A stretch of DNA of 64,000 nt from UBA6168 sp041392505 (GTDB taxonomy: Bacteria; Bacteroidota; Bacteroidia; Chitinophagales; Saprospiraceae), in contig JAWKLX010000017.1 in assembly GCA_041392505.1 (NCBI GenBank), forward strand, positions 97,131-161,130. Direction: 5' to 3'. The notes beneath the pieces were generated by a model, which ran no database searches, was not told the DNA's origin, and saw only the letters and a program-made list of their open reading frames with translations. A program made the translations under genes and the position numbers. The number at the start of each line of letters is the position of its first letter. Position 1 is the stretch's first letter. This document shows positions 45,661 to 55,484 of this stretch, piece by piece.

Positions 45661-47187
45661 TTAATTATTTCTCACCATCAAAACCCTTTCTCTCCAGAAT
45701 TCCCTGAAATTTTCCTTTGGATTTTTACATAAATAAACCATCGTGCCCCGTTCTCGGGCATATTGGTTTTCTATCTCACCGATTAATTCTATATCCGAAA
45801 ATAAATCCTGCACATCTTCACCCAATTCATCGTTTATATAAATTAAAATATTTAATTGAGGGTCAATATTTTCGGACACCCACAATCGATATGAATCAGC
45901 AAAACTCGAAACTCCTTTTAATTTAGGGTGCTTAGAAAAATGAGTCACGGCACCTGCCTGTCCGTAATTTTCCGCATACACAAAACAAGCGTTGGGGTTG
46001 CCAGACTGCTCCAAGGCTTTATCGACTAATCGTCCAAATTCTTCCCAACCCAGCATATCCGCATAGTCCTGGGGCAAGGCTTCTACGTTGCCCCGTTCCC
46101 AACGGGTAAGGGAATCTACACCCATGCTATTAGCAAAATAAGCAAAATATTTAATCGAATTTTCTATCGATAAAATTGGCAACCCGGCAGGTAGTAAAGG
46201 GATGTTTCCAATAAAAATAAAACCAGCCAGTGCATATTTTTTCCAATCGACGTTTAATTGTTTTTCCCAGAAAACACCGCCTGCCGCCATGAGCATCGGA
46301 TACACGCCAAGGGTGTAATAATTTTTTCCATTTAATACCAGAAATAATAAAAGCGTAAAAACATATATCCAACCGACCGTACGGTATTTTTTTATTTTAG
46401 CATTAAATAATAAAAACAATAAACCTGGGATCCAAATTAAAAAGCCCCAAAAGTGCATGAGGATTTGATCCATTAAAAAAATGAACGGATTAACATTTGA
46501 AAGTTGGGACCGAGATAATTCCTGCATGTGGTTAATGACAGGAAAATTATTTTGCCATTGCCATATTAAATTCGGCAATACAATTAATAAGGCTGTGCCT
46601 CCCGCCAACCAAGTCTGTTTTTTTAGAAATATATTCCGTTGGGGGGTAACAATAAATGCAAGTAGTATAGCCAATATTAAAAATGCCACCGAATATTTAT
46701 TTAAAAAACCAACGCCCAATGCAACACCCAGCCACAACAACCATTTGTTTTTTTGGCCAGTCAAATAGCGGATGACCAACCAGCTCGCCAATGCCCAAAA
46801 GAAAATATCAATGACTACGGGCTGAAACATGTGGCTCGACCGCAAATACGCCAATGAGGTTAATCCCGCCACGCCAGCCAATATTTGAGCGTATTTTTTG
46901 CCTCCTAAATCCCTGGCCATCAGGCAAATTAGAAATAAAGTAGCCGAACCAAAAAAGGCAGGGGCGAGGCGGGTGGCAAACAATCCATCACCGAAAATAG
47001 ACTGGTTTAAAAAACTGATGAACCCAATAAATGGTGGGTTAGACCAATAACCCCAATCCAAATGTTTGCCGAGGGCGAGGTACAATAATTCGTCCCGGTG
47101 AAAGCCATAATTGGTGTTCGTGAAAAGATGGAGGAGAAACTTTGCCAGTGCAAAGCCAAGGGGAATTTTTAGATTGGATAGTCGCAT
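45661..47187 (-). CDS. GT39/ArnT-type membrane glycosyltransferase
   Basis: A 508-residue polytopic membrane protein with about ten TM helices in the first 360 residues and a soluble C-terminal domain. The first loop carries HRDELLYLALGKHLDWGYWS, where the Asp-Glu pair matches the catalytic acidic residues of the PMT/ArnT superfamily, and NPPFIGF follows. Such enzymes use polyprenyl-phosphate sugars to glycosylate lipids or proteins outside the inner membrane. The acceptor is unknown, and no lipid A gene is nearby. It is a single gene facing dnaG, with its own hairpins upstream. Confidence 0.87.
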   Translation of the reverse strand: MRLSNLKIPLGFALAKFLLHLFTNTNYGFHRDELLYLALGKHLDWGYWSNPPFIGFISFLNQSIFGDGLFATRLAPAFFGSATLFLICLMARDLGGKKYAQILAGVAGLTSLAYLRSSHMFQPVVIDIFFWALASWLVIRYLTGQKNKWLLWLGVALGVGFLNKYSVAFLILAILLAFIVTPQRNIFLKKQTWLAGGTALLIVLPNLIWQWQNNFPVINHMQELSRSQLSNVNPFIFLMDQILMHFWGFLIWIPGLLFLLFNAKIKKYRTVGWIYVFTLLLFLVLNGKNYYTLGVYPMLMAAGGVFWEKQLNVDWKKYALAGFIFIGNIPLLPAGLPILSIENSIKYFAYFANSMGVDSLTRWERGNVEALPQDYADMLGWEEFGRLVDKALEQSGNPNACFVYAENYGQAGAVTHFSKHPKLKGVSSFADSYRLWVSENIDPQLNILIYINDELGEDVQDLFSDIELIGEIENQYARERGTMVYLCKNPKENFREFWRERVLMVRNN

Positions 47188-47357
47188 GATTTAATTTTCA
47201 AGATAAGGATGCGGGATTTTGTGGTTTACCCCTACCCAAAAAAATGTATCAATTACTTCCCCAAAAAATCATACATCAGAATTTAAATAAATCATACATC
47301 ATAAATCTTTTTGGGTAGAAGTGATTTAAGCTTTTTTCATTGAGGAAAGTTTGGCTC

Positions 47358-47400
47358 AAAAACGTGTCGGACACTTAAACGAAGTGTCCGACACGTTTTT
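47358..47400. terminator. Strong symmetrical hairpin (AACGTGTCGGACACTT)
   Basis: A 19-bp perfect stem with a 5-base loop, flanked by A-runs and T-runs, so it can end transcription either way. It lies upstream of the GT39 gene and downstream of the ABC-peptidase gene, both leftward; it probably ends the latter's transcript. Confidence 0.85.
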
Positions 47401-47480
47401 CCTTTAAAAAATAAAAGTTTAAATCGCTTCGTAGTAATATTTTGTGAGATGTATACTTTTGAACGGGTTTCATAATGTTT

Positions 47481-47536
47481 ATAAGCCAGTTTAAATTGCT
47501 ACCATTTAATTTAATTAGCAATTTAAACTGGCTTAT
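47481..47536. repeat. 20-bp perfect inverted repeat (ATAAGCCAGTTTAAATTGCT)
   Basis: Arms 47481-47500 and 47517-47536 are exact complements around a 16-base AT-rich centre. It lies 55 bp after the stop of the ABC-peptidase gene. No T-run follows directly; it may back up the terminator at 47358. Confidence 0.85.
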
Positions 47537-47591
47537 TTAGAAAGGGTAAGACCTTGTTTTACATTTTACATTTTACATTTTGCATTCACCA

Positions 47592-50500
47592 TTATTTCAC
47601 ATCTTTCAAATTATCTTTTGGCTCTTTATCGATCAATAATAAAAATGGATCGATGCCAGCTTGCTGAGGTTTTTCATCCACGATAAAAGTAAAAGTATTT
47701 TCTGGTGAATTAATTTTTACCCGTTCCCGATAAAGTGTTTTTCCATATTCTTTATCGCCTTCAGGTTTGGCGAACGCCCCAATTTCAATAAAGTCGTCGA
47801 CTGGTACTTCTGATTCTTTTCCGAGTTCATCCGATTTATATTTTTTGGAGGAAACATCAATGGTGACTTTATATTTCCCATCTGCCATTTCTTCTATTTC
47901 CGCTTTTTCGCAGCGGTTTTCAAAAATGGTAATGTCTTCAAATAAATCCTTGACGATATAATCCAAAGAATCAGGTGTGACGGCATAAAATTCATCGATG
48001 GCATCCAAGCTGACGGGGAAGGGCGAATTTTTATATTTAAATTTATTTAAAAAATTACGCAGCGCCATATTTACGCTATCCTCCGAAATCATTTCCTTTA
48101 AATAATACATCACGACCGAGCCTTTATTATAATGCGCATATCCCTGACCTTCACAGTGGGCGAGCGGCATTTCTTTTTCTGTTTCTCGACCCCGGCCACG
48201 GAGGTATTTATCCATTTCATATTTCATGAATTTCCGCATTTGGTCACGGCCATATTCTTTTTCCATGACCATCAGGGCACTGTACTGGGCAAAGGTCTCC
48301 GTCGTCATTTCAGCGCCTTGCATGGCTGCCCCGCATTCCTGATGAGCCCACCATTGATGACCGATTTCATGAGCTGCCACATAAAACATCAGGTCGATGT
48401 CGTCTTCCTCTGGTTTGAAATCTTGGATAAATCCGACACTTTCAGAATAAGGCATAGTGCCGGGAAAAGCTTGGGCAAAACTTGCAAAACGGGGGAATTC
48501 AATGATGCGGCACTGCTTGTGGTAATACGGGCCAAAATTGGTGGTGTAATAATCCAATGATTTTTCCATAGCGGACAGCATGCGCTCTACATTTTGCGAA
48601 TGGCTGGCGTGGTAGTAAACTTCCAAATTGATGCCTTTGTATTCCCTTTGAGCCACTTCGTAACGGGCCGACATAAAGCTGTAAAAATTCCATGCTTTTT
48701 GATCGAGTTTGTACTGGAAACAACGGCGGCCATCTTCTTCCCATTCCTTGCGCAAAGATCCCGGTGCAATGGCAATCTGGTCGGGGGCCGTGCGGATGAC
48801 TGTTTCGACCATCACCCAGTCAGCATCCGTCCCGAGGTAGGAATTCATGCGGGCGAGCGTATCGGTGCGATTGAGTTCGGGGAAACGGGAGCGCTCGGGC
48901 AACTCATATTTTTTGCGCTTTTGCTTGTCCGTCATTTCCCCGTCAGGAGAGTAACCGAGGGAAGGCGCTATGTCGGTATTGTTGAAAAATGCCCCGTTCT
49001 GCACGAACTTGGCGAAGGTCACTTCATTTTCAAAACCCTGAGGCATAAAACGGGTCGTGAAATCCAGTTGCATAGAATCGCCCGGCTGCAAGGGTGGGCT
49101 GACCGCATAGATGCGGAAATAAACCGCTGAGTCATTTTTTAACAGGGTCAAACGATCACTTTGAAAATCAAATTTTCCGTAGCCCGGCACGTTGACCAAC
49201 AACGAATCCACCACTTTGCCCGAGAGGTTTTTCACCCAGTACTGGCCGTTGGCAACCATGGCCCTGTTTTCGGGAAACAAGTCAATGTCGTATTTCACTT
49301 CGTAAATCCGGGGTTGTGGCGTGCGGGTGAGTTTTTTATAATCCTTCTCGTAGCGGACGGTGAGCAGTTCTTGTTCTTTATTGTTTTTAAAAGAATTGAT
49401 GTTAAATGTGTTGTGATAAACCCATCCGGCGATCAATGCAAAAGCGGCTATTGCACCTACGCCGAAAAAACGGTAGCCGCCCCATTCCTGTTTGGCAATC
49501 GAATAACGTTTTTTGAAACCTGATTCTTTGCCCCTGTTCCAGAACAAAAACGCTCCCAGCGCCAGCAACGTGCTGAAAGCCAGCCAATAGGCATTAAACC
49601 AACTCAACCCTTTGTAAAAGGGTTCGAAGCCATAAAAATCGGACAAAGTATAGTTGGGTGTCGAACCAAAATCTACCATATTGGTCGAGATGTTTAGTGC
49701 ATCCGTAATCATGTCCATGGCGAACAAAAACACGATAACGATGGCAAAACCGAGGTACATATTTTTTGATAAAGAATGGACCAACATGGAAAGCGCCATG
49801 ATAAATGAGAACAGCAACATGTCCATAATCAGTAGCTCCCGGATGTACGTCCCAAAATTGTACTGGTGGTAGCCATAGGCACTTTGGGTCAGCACCGCTG
49901 CAATGATCAGCAGCACAGAAAGAAGGAACATAACCGTCAGGATAGACAGGTATTTACCTAAATAAACCGTCCAGTTTTTCATGGGCAAGGAATCGTAGAT
50001 TTCATCCATTTTGGCGTTGCGCTCTTTCCAAACCAAGAAACCGCTGAAGTAAACCATGATGATGACGGAAAAGAGGTAAAATGCGCCCCTTACAATGTTA
50101 ACCATTGTATAGGTAGTCGGCAGTTCGTGAGTGCCGTATCCGTCGTTGGCAAAGATGAAATTGGGGATGGTATTAAGCAGTCCGAGAAAAGCGAGCAGGA
50201 TGAACGGGACACTTTTTACGATGCCCAAAACTTCCGTTTTGTATTGGCTCCAAAGTTGGGTCAGTTGGACGCTGAACCCTTTTTGAGGGGTGAATTTTGG
50301 CAAAACACCCAAATGCCGGATGGCCAAACCGCTTTCTTTGGTTTGGACCGCTTGCTTCTTTTTCTTCTTGTTTTTTTGTTCAAAACTGAAAGTCTTGTAG
50401 CCAATTACCAGTGCTATCAAGCCAACACTGACCCAGATCAGCCTATTGAGCAGCAGCAGTCCAGACAAGCCCAATACAGCTGTGTTTTTATCACTGACTG

Positions 50501-51182
50501 TCCAATATTTAGTCGTAACTCCAAAAGCCCGACCACCAAACGGATCGAGCAAAGCGCCGATCGTTTCGTACTCAATATCCCGCAACAATCCCTGTGAAAC
50601 ACCATACCCCACCAACAACAAAGCTGCCGCCACAAATGGATAAATGGTATTCCTCGTTTTTGCTGCCACAGCGTAAAGAAAACCACCCACAAAAATCGTA
50701 TTGGGAATTACAAATATGGCCCAAGACATGAGGTGGCTTTTTATTTCAAATGGTCCAAAACGGACGGGATCGAGCCATTCGGCCATTCCGTTCAAACCCA
50801 TCGCAACCCACATGCCCAAGGAGACACCGAGCAATGGCAACATGGAAACGAGCGCTGCCCCCCAGAAATGGCCAAAGTAATAACTGCTTTTACGGATGGG
50901 TTTGGAGAACACAATCTGGTCGGTCATTTTCTCAAAATCCCTTATCGCCGCCGTATTGACGAACGCCGCTACCAATAGCACCGATATGATGGAAAACGTG
51001 GCATACCAGTTCATAGTCACAAAGGGGGCATTTTTATAAATATTGCCAAAACTCCCGCCGATGGACACATTGTCGCTGACAGTGGCCGTAGCGCATAGAA
51101 AGCCGATCACGAATAAGAAAATATAGGGCATCGGGGCTTTGAGCCACGTCTTTATTTCGAATTTGAAGAAGGTGGAAAACAT
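47592..51182 (-). CDS. ABC transporter permease fused to M1-family aminopeptidase
   Basis: A 1196-residue protein. The first about 570 residues are an ABC-2 type permease with two sets of TM helices; a further TM helix at about 590 leads to a periplasmic part. The C-terminal half is an M1 metallopeptidase: HEIGHQWWAHQ (938-948) and TTETFAQYSAL supply two His and a Glu for zinc. This fusion is a known Bacteroidota arrangement, and with the ATPase gene downstream it forms a complete exporter. The substrate is unknown; the peptidase may trim an exported or imported peptide. There is no in-frame break over 3.6 kb. Confidence 0.92.
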   Translation of the reverse strand: MFSTFFKFEIKTWLKAPMPYIFLFVIGFLCATATVSDNVSIGGSFGNIYKNAPFVTMNWYATFSIISVLLVAAFVNTAAIRDFEKMTDQIVFSKPIRKSSYYFGHFWGAALVSMLPLLGVSLGMWVAMGLNGMAEWLDPVRFGPFEIKSHLMSWAIFVIPNTIFVGGFLYAVAAKTRNTIYPFVAAALLLVGYGVSQGLLRDIEYETIGALLDPFGGRAFGVTTKYWTVSDKNTAVLGLSGLLLLNRLIWVSVGLIALVIGYKTFSFEQKNKKKKKQAVQTKESGLAIRHLGVLPKFTPQKGFSVQLTQLWSQYKTEVLGIVKSVPFILLAFLGLLNTIPNFIFANDGYGTHELPTTYTMVNIVRGAFYLFSVIIMVYFSGFLVWKERNAKMDEIYDSLPMKNWTVYLGKYLSILTVMFLLSVLLIIAAVLTQSAYGYHQYNFGTYIRELLIMDMLLFSFIMALSMLVHSLSKNMYLGFAIVIVFLFAMDMITDALNISTNMVDFGSTPNYTLSDFYGFEPFYKGLSWFNAYWLAFSTLLALGAFLFWNRGKESGFKKRYSIAKQEWGGYRFFGVGAIAAFALIAGWVYHNTFNINSFKNNKEQELLTVRYEKDYKKLTRTPQPRIYEVKYDIDLFPENRAMVANGQYWVKNLSGKVVDSLLVNVPGYGKFDFQSDRLTLLKNDSAVYFRIYAVSPPLQPGDSMQLDFTTRFMPQGFENEVTFAKFVQNGAFFNNTDIAPSLGYSPDGEMTDKQKRKKYELPERSRFPELNRTDTLARMNSYLGTDADWVMVETVIRTAPDQIAIAPGSLRKEWEEDGRRCFQYKLDQKAWNFYSFMSARYEVAQREYKGINLEVYYHASHSQNVERMLSAMEKSLDYYTTNFGPYYHKQCRIIEFPRFASFAQAFPGTMPYSESVGFIQDFKPEEDDIDLMFYVAAHEIGHQWWAHQECGAAMQGAEMTTETFAQYSALMVMEKEYGRDQMRKFMKYEMDKYLRGRGRETEKEMPLAHCEGQGYAHYNKGSVVMYYLKEMISEDSVNMALRNFLNKFKYKNSPFPVSLDAIDEFYAVTPDSLDYIVKDLFEDITIFENRCEKAEIEEMADGKYKVTIDVSSKKYKSDELGKESEVPVDDFIEIGAFAKPEGDKEYGKTLYRERVKINSPENTFTFIVDEKPQQAGIDPFLLLIDKEPKDNLKDVK

Positions 51183-51203
51183 TGCTTCATGGTTTCATTG
51201 CTT

Positions 51204-51281
51204 CATGGTCTCATGGATTCATGGTTTCATTGTTAGTGTTTTCAGCAATGAAACCATGAATCCATGAGACCATGAAACCAT
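51204..51281. repeat. Iterated-word palindrome between two ABC transporter genes
   Basis: TCATGGTCTCATGGATTCAT and its neighbours on the left are exactly complementary to the right arm (about 31 bp). It is built from TTTCATGG/TCTCATGG/ATTCATGG octamers, like the element at 42199-42276. It fills the gap between the ATPase stop and the permease-peptidase start. Confidence 0.88.
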
Positions 51282-52145
51282 TTAAAGAATCTTTGAAAAG
51301 AAAACGTCCTCCAAATCGGGGGAGGAAGCCCGGAATCCATCGCCGGGATTGGCATCGCTCAGGATGTGGATGATGGGTTTTCCGGCGACCAATTTTGAAG
51401 AAATGACATGGTAGCGGTTGTGGTAATCCTCCATTTCCGATTTGGTAATTGATTTTGCCCAGACCCGCCCTGCGAGGTTGGACATGGCAGCGTGGGGCTG
51501 CCCCTGAAACTGGACTTTCCCTTGGTGGATAATTGCCATGTTGGAGCAGAGTTCCTTCACATCCTCCACAATGTGGGTGCTCAAAATGACGATTACGTGT
51601 TCTCCAATTTCTGACAAAAGATTGTAAAAACGGTTGCGTTCACCCGGATCGAGGCCCGCTGTCGGCTCATCCACGATGATGAGTTTGGGGTCGCCGAGCA
51701 ACGCCTGAGCAATCCCAAACCGTTGGCGCATCCCACCTGAGTAAGAAGATACAGCCTTCTTTTTATGTTCCCATAAATTGACCCGCTGCAATAATGCGTC
51801 GACCATTTCCTTGCGTTCGCTGTTTTTGGTAATACCTTTCAACACAGCCAAGTGGTCGAGCATGTGCTGGGCAGAGATGCGGGCATAGACGCCAAATTCC
51901 TGCGGTAAATACCCTAATACTCGGCGCACCTCGTCTTTTTGTTCCAAAACATTGATGTCGTCCAACATGGCAGTGCCACTATCGGCCTCCTGCAAGGTAG
52001 CGAGTGTCCGCATCAAGGTACTTTTGCCAGCCCCGTTGGGGCCGAGCAGACCGTACATACCAGTTGGAATATCGAGTGAAACGTCGTCGAGGGCTTTGAC
52101 GCCGTTGGGATAGGTTTTGGAAAGGTTGCGGATGATCAGTTGCAT
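51282..52145 (-). CDS. ABC transporter ATP-binding protein
   Basis: A 287-residue ATPase from ATG 52145; the longer open frame upstream has no ABC-like sequence. Motifs are Walker A GPNGAGKS, Q-loop LPQEFGVY, signature YSGGMRQR, Walker B LIIVDEPTAGLDPGE and the H-loop in LSTHIVED. The last 60 residues are an extension typical of ABC-2 type exporters (DLEDVFFSKIL). It energises the permease-peptidase encoded immediately downstream on the same strand, across a 99-bp spacer that holds a palindrome. Confidence 0.93.
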   Translation of the reverse strand: MQLIIRNLSKTYPNGVKALDDVSLDIPTGMYGLLGPNGAGKSTLMRTLATLQEADSGTAMLDDINVLEQKDEVRRVLGYLPQEFGVYARISAQHMLDHLAVLKGITKNSERKEMVDALLQRVNLWEHKKKAVSSYSGGMRQRFGIAQALLGDPKLIIVDEPTAGLDPGERNRFYNLLSEIGEHVIVILSTHIVEDVKELCSNMAIIHQGKVQFQGQPHAAMSNLAGRVWAKSITKSEMEDYHNRYHVISSKLVAGKPIIHILSDANPGDGFRASSPDLEDVFFSKIL

Positions 52146-52538
52146 AAGTTGTAGATGTTTTCGTTTGATGAGTAGCCATGAATTTGGCAACTTTAAATCG
52201 AGACTATTGAAGTTGCCAGTTTTCGGCTTTCGTAAAAAGGTGACACAATTATAGTGATAGGGTTGTTGAATGAATGAATTTTTTAGACGAATATACTTTG
52301 GCTTATTGTTACAAATACAGAGGCATTGGCCGAATTTCAGCTTGGATTTGTCCATGCTTTCTGCAAAAACGAATTTTTCAAACCACCTTAAAGGCTCATC
52401 AGTTGCAAGTAATTTTTGGTAGTCTATTCTTTTTTTTACAGAATTCGGCGTTGCGGATCTTCGCTTTATTAACGACCTTGCCATTATTATTTAAAGTGGC
52501 AAAATAAATTGTTATAAGTTTTTCAAAATAAAATTAAT
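52146..52538. other. 393-bp divergent intergenic region
   Basis: No gene is recognised; open frames are short and AT-rich. It separates the leftward ABC operon from a rightward small membrane protein and must hold both promoters, but no box stands out. Confidence 0.35.
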
Positions 52539-52814
52539 ATGGGACATTCAGATCAAATGCAAAAAAGCCTCAATTACACAAGGGGCCTCCGCCAAAAAAG
52601 AAATTATTATCAAGACAAAGTTTTTGATGCTAAATGGGGTGACGGTGCAGGGAAAAAATTGCCCCAAAAACAAAAGCCTAAATTATTGGCGTCGAAAAAT
52701 AGAAGTGAACTATATTTGGAAGAGATGAAAGCAAATAGCAGGAAAGGGTTATTGGTGGGGTCTTCGGTATTACTGGCAATAGTCTATTATTTTCTGAGGT
52801 ATATTTTAAATTAA
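52539..52814 (+). CDS. Small membrane protein of unknown function
   Basis: A 91-residue protein: a basic, Lys/Gln-rich N-terminal 65 residues (LRQKRNYYQDKVFD, LPQKQKPKLL) and one C-terminal TM helix (LLVGSSVLLAIVYYFLRYIL). The tail-anchored shape with a cytoplasmic basic part is clear; the family is not recognised. It is alone between two gaps. Coding character is supported by the ATG, the hydrophobic end and regular codon use, not by homology. Confidence 0.6.
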   Translation: MGHSDQMQKSLNYTRGLRQKRNYYQDKVFDAKWGDGAGKKLPQKQKPKLLASKNRSELYLEEMKANSRKGLLVGSSVLLAIVYYFLRYILN

Positions 52815-52931
52815 ATGAAAAACTGTTCTTTGCTTTGACTTTTTTTGTATTTGCTTAGACAATTTTTGATGTAGCTATTTAATTAAATTAATGACACTTA
52901 ATTATTATTTTTGGTACTTAAAAAATCAACG

Positions 52932-53852
52932 ATGAAAACTCTTTTATTTTCTATACTATTTTTGTTTTCTTTTTGTTCATTAAATAGTCAAATTCCGTTT
53001 GCTCCGGTCGGGGCAAGGTATTACACTAAAACTGATTGTTTTGATCCTGCAAATAATTCTTTTGACCTTTATGAGGTTAAAGAGGATTCAGTTATTCAGG
53101 GAAAATATTGCACCTTTTTGTATTCAGGTATAATCAATTCATTAGGTCTCAATTCCCAAGAGGTATATGTTTATCAAGAGGGAGATAGAGTCTTTATTTA
53201 CGATAAGGAGCTTGAAACATTTCATTTGGTCTATGATTTTTCGAAAATTGAAGGAGAGAAATATAAAATTTATATGAATGAGTATTGGTTTGATACAGAT
53301 TCCGCTACAGTTGAGGTGATAAATATAGATACTGTATTGATTGGTTCTGTTCAGGGTGTTCGTCAAGAATTAAGGGTTACTAATGATAATGATATGGCCT
53401 GGTTGTGGACGTCTTTTGAAACAATAATTTATGAAGGGATTGGTGGAATATTCGGGAATAGAATGCTAATTCCACAATGGTTAATTATTGCTTGGGATTG
53501 TGGCATATCGGAACAATGCTACTGGTCAAATACAACAGGTGTAGTCGCATTAGGAGGTAGCAGCCAACCATGTATTCCTGTTTATGCAGAAGACTTAATA
53601 AAACAAAATTATTTTAATGTTTATCCCAACCCATCTTCAGGTGATGTTTTTTTGAATTATGATTTACCTGAAAAGTTTAAGGAAACGGATGTTCGTATAT
53701 TAGATAGCATTGGTGGTTTATATGGGCTATTTGTATTAAATAACCATTCTGGAAAAATTAATATCGAGGATTTGCCAACTGGGTTTTATTATATAATTAT
53801 GACTTCTCAAAGTCGGATAATTGGTACAGATAAGTTGATTATTGTAAATTAA
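52932..53852 (+). CDS. Secreted protein with type IX secretion (type A) sorting domain
   Basis: A 306-residue protein from ATG 52932, with a signal peptide (LLFSILFLFSFCSLNSQ). The middle part is a beta-rich domain I do not recognise, with paired cysteines (TKTDCFD, QGKYCTFLY, WDCGISEQCYW). Residues from about 230 are the Por secretion domain: FNVYPNPSSGDVFLNY, a central IEDLPTGFYYI and the end GTDKLIIVN, which directs export across the outer membrane through T9SS. TATTTTTG at 52906-52913 fits the TAnnTTTG promoter box, but the spacing to a -33 TTG is poor. Confidence 0.82.
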   Translation: MKTLLFSILFLFSFCSLNSQIPFAPVGARYYTKTDCFDPANNSFDLYEVKEDSVIQGKYCTFLYSGIINSLGLNSQEVYVYQEGDRVFIYDKELETFHLVYDFSKIEGEKYKIYMNEYWFDTDSATVEVINIDTVLIGSVQGVRQELRVTNDNDMAWLWTSFETIIYEGIGGIFGNRMLIPQWLIIAWDCGISEQCYWSNTTGVVALGGSSQPCIPVYAEDLIKQNYFNVYPNPSSGDVFLNYDLPEKFKETDVRILDSIGGLYGLFVLNNHSGKINIEDLPTGFYYIIMTSQSRIIGTDKLIIVN

Positions 53853-54024
53853 ATAAGCTGGTTGATTTAAAAAAATCGCTTTTGTTTTATTGAATAAATT
53901 AATTTCTGAAACGATTAATCTTTTATTTTTATCTTATTTACTCAAATGAAGGAATTTATCAGAAACCTTGTTTGTTAACACCCCGTAATAATTAATAAAC
54001 AAAACCTAAAAGCCTTTCTTTTTA

Positions 54025-54576
54025 ATGGAAAAAATATTGATCGAAACCAACCGCGTGCAAATCCGCCGACTCACCTTAAAAGATTTACCTGCATTTCATG
54101 ATTACCGCTGCTTACCTGAAGTTGCTTTGTACCAAGGCTTTGATGTGATGGACGAAGCAGCTTGTGAAGCATTTATCAATAAATACAAAGATGAACCTTT
54201 CGGGATGCCGGGCGTGTGGGTGCAATTTGCCATTGCCACAAAATCAGATGACAGATTGATTGGGGATTGTGCCATCCGGCTGTTGTCGCCTGACCCGAGG
54301 ATTGCCGAGATTGGTATGTCCATTTCCCCCCGTTTCCAACAAAGTGGATATGCCAAAGAAGCGATGGCTGGCATTATCCAATGGCTTTTTGAAGCAAATG
54401 ATATTCACCGCATTGTTGAAATTACCGATGCAGAAAATGTAGCATCCATCCGGTTGTTGGAAAGCTTGGGATTTCGGCAGGAAGGGCATTTTATAGAAAA
54501 TATCTGGTTCAATAATAAGTGGGGCAGCGAATACCAATATGCCCTATTGAAAAGGGAATGGGAAACCAACCGTTAA
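54025..54576 (+). CDS. GNAT family N-acetyltransferase (RimJ/RimL-like)
   Basis: A 183-residue cytoplasmic acetyltransferase. The RimJ-type start LIETNRVQIRRLTLKDLPAF is followed by the central IGDCAIRLLSPDPRIAEIGM, the acetyl-CoA binding SPRFQQSGYAKEAMAG and the C-terminal NVASIRLLESLGFRQEGHF. Members acetylate N-termini of ribosomal proteins, antibiotics or small amines; the substrate here is unknown. It stands alone between the secreted protein gene and an outer-membrane gene. Confidence 0.9.
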   Translation: MEKILIETNRVQIRRLTLKDLPAFHDYRCLPEVALYQGFDVMDEAACEAFINKYKDEPFGMPGVWVQFAIATKSDDRLIGDCAIRLLSPDPRIAEIGMSISPRFQQSGYAKEAMAGIIQWLFEANDIHRIVEITDAENVASIRLLESLGFRQEGHFIENIWFNNKWGSEYQYALLKREWETNR

Positions 54577-54641
54577 GAAGAAATAAAATATACGCTCCAA
54601 CTTTTCCCTGCGTTTATGTCCCCAACCGATAATCCCTTTGT

Positions 54642-55340
54642 ATGAAAAAATGCCTTCTATTTAGTTTTATTTGTCTTTTACTTTCAACTGGTTTGTTCGC
54701 CCAATTGGGATTCACCGCTGCCCCTACCCAAAGCATGGCAAGTGAATGGCAAGTACTCATTGAGAATTATATCACTAAGAAGCATACAGATTTTTTAAAA
54801 TATGGTTTCACTGGAACAATAGACTACACCTTCCAATTGAAAGCTCCTGAATGGCAATTCAGCCCAGCCGCCCACGCTATGCAAGCCACTTTCATTACCG
54901 ACTTGCACGATTTTCGGATCTATTCGATTGGCCTCCAAGGCAACTTCAACTTTATCCCTTTCAAGCTGGCTCAACAAAGGGAGTGGCCCCAAGTCTTGTT
55001 ATATTTTCAATTTTCGCCTGGGATAGATTTTGTGAAAATGCAGTACTATGACATAAATACGGAGAACGGTGTTTTGGTCCGGGAGGAAAGATCAGCCGAT
55101 CGAAAATTGGCCGTCAACGGAGGGGTGAACTTTCTCCTCGACCTTAAGCTGACGGATTTGCTGACCGTTTCTCCTATAGTTGGCATCCGTTATTTCCCAA
55201 ATCTCGAATGGTCAGGTTTCACCCCAGCGGTTTCACAAGGCGATTTTACCAGCGAATACGATCGGGTCAATTGGCGGCAGGTGACCTATGGCTTGCGGAT
55301 CGGCTTGAATTTGGAAAATAAAATTAGACCAGGCAATTGA
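54642..55340 (+). CDS. Probable outer-membrane beta-barrel protein
   Basis: A 232-residue protein with a clear signal peptide (LLFSFICLLLSTGLFAQ). The rest shows alternating strands, such as FRIYSIGLQGNFNFIPF, VLLYFQFSPGIDFVKMQYY and QVTYGLRIGLNL, typical of small outer-membrane barrels. The C-terminus (NKIRPGN) does not end in the usual aromatic residue. The exact family is unknown. An inverted-repeat element lies directly after it. Confidence 0.65.
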   Translation: MKKCLLFSFICLLLSTGLFAQLGFTAAPTQSMASEWQVLIENYITKKHTDFLKYGFTGTIDYTFQLKAPEWQFSPAAHAMQATFITDLHDFRIYSIGLQGNFNFIPFKLAQQREWPQVLLYFQFSPGIDFVKMQYYDINTENGVLVREERSADRKLAVNGGVNFLLDLKLTDLLTVSPIVGIRYFPNLEWSGFTPAVSQGDFTSEYDRVNWRQVTYGLRIGLNLENKIRPGN

Positions 55341-55347
55341 TATTGAG

Positions 55348-55484
55348 GGTGTTAAAAGAAAATTTGGCGCTTGTTTTTCGACGCTGATTTTTATGATTTT
55401 TTATGACAAATAGCCACCTCCGGTGGCATAAATCAATCATAAGAACCATAAAAATCAAGGTCAAAAAAAATTCTCTTAACACCC
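55348..55484. repeat. Palindromic element of about 137 bp
   Basis: The outer arms GGGTGTTAAAAGAAAATTT (55348-55366) and AAATTCTCTTAACACCC pair; inside, GATTTTTATGATT pairs with AACCATAAAAATC, and CCACCTCCGGTGG forms the tip. The nested layout looks like a folded, non-coding mobile unit. No relative was found elsewhere in the window. Confidence 0.75.

Noticed and set aside
52146..52484. N-terminal extension of the ABC ATPase up to 52484
   Set aside because: The 113 extra residues have no protein-like pattern, and the ABC fold begins at MQLIIRNLSK at 52145.
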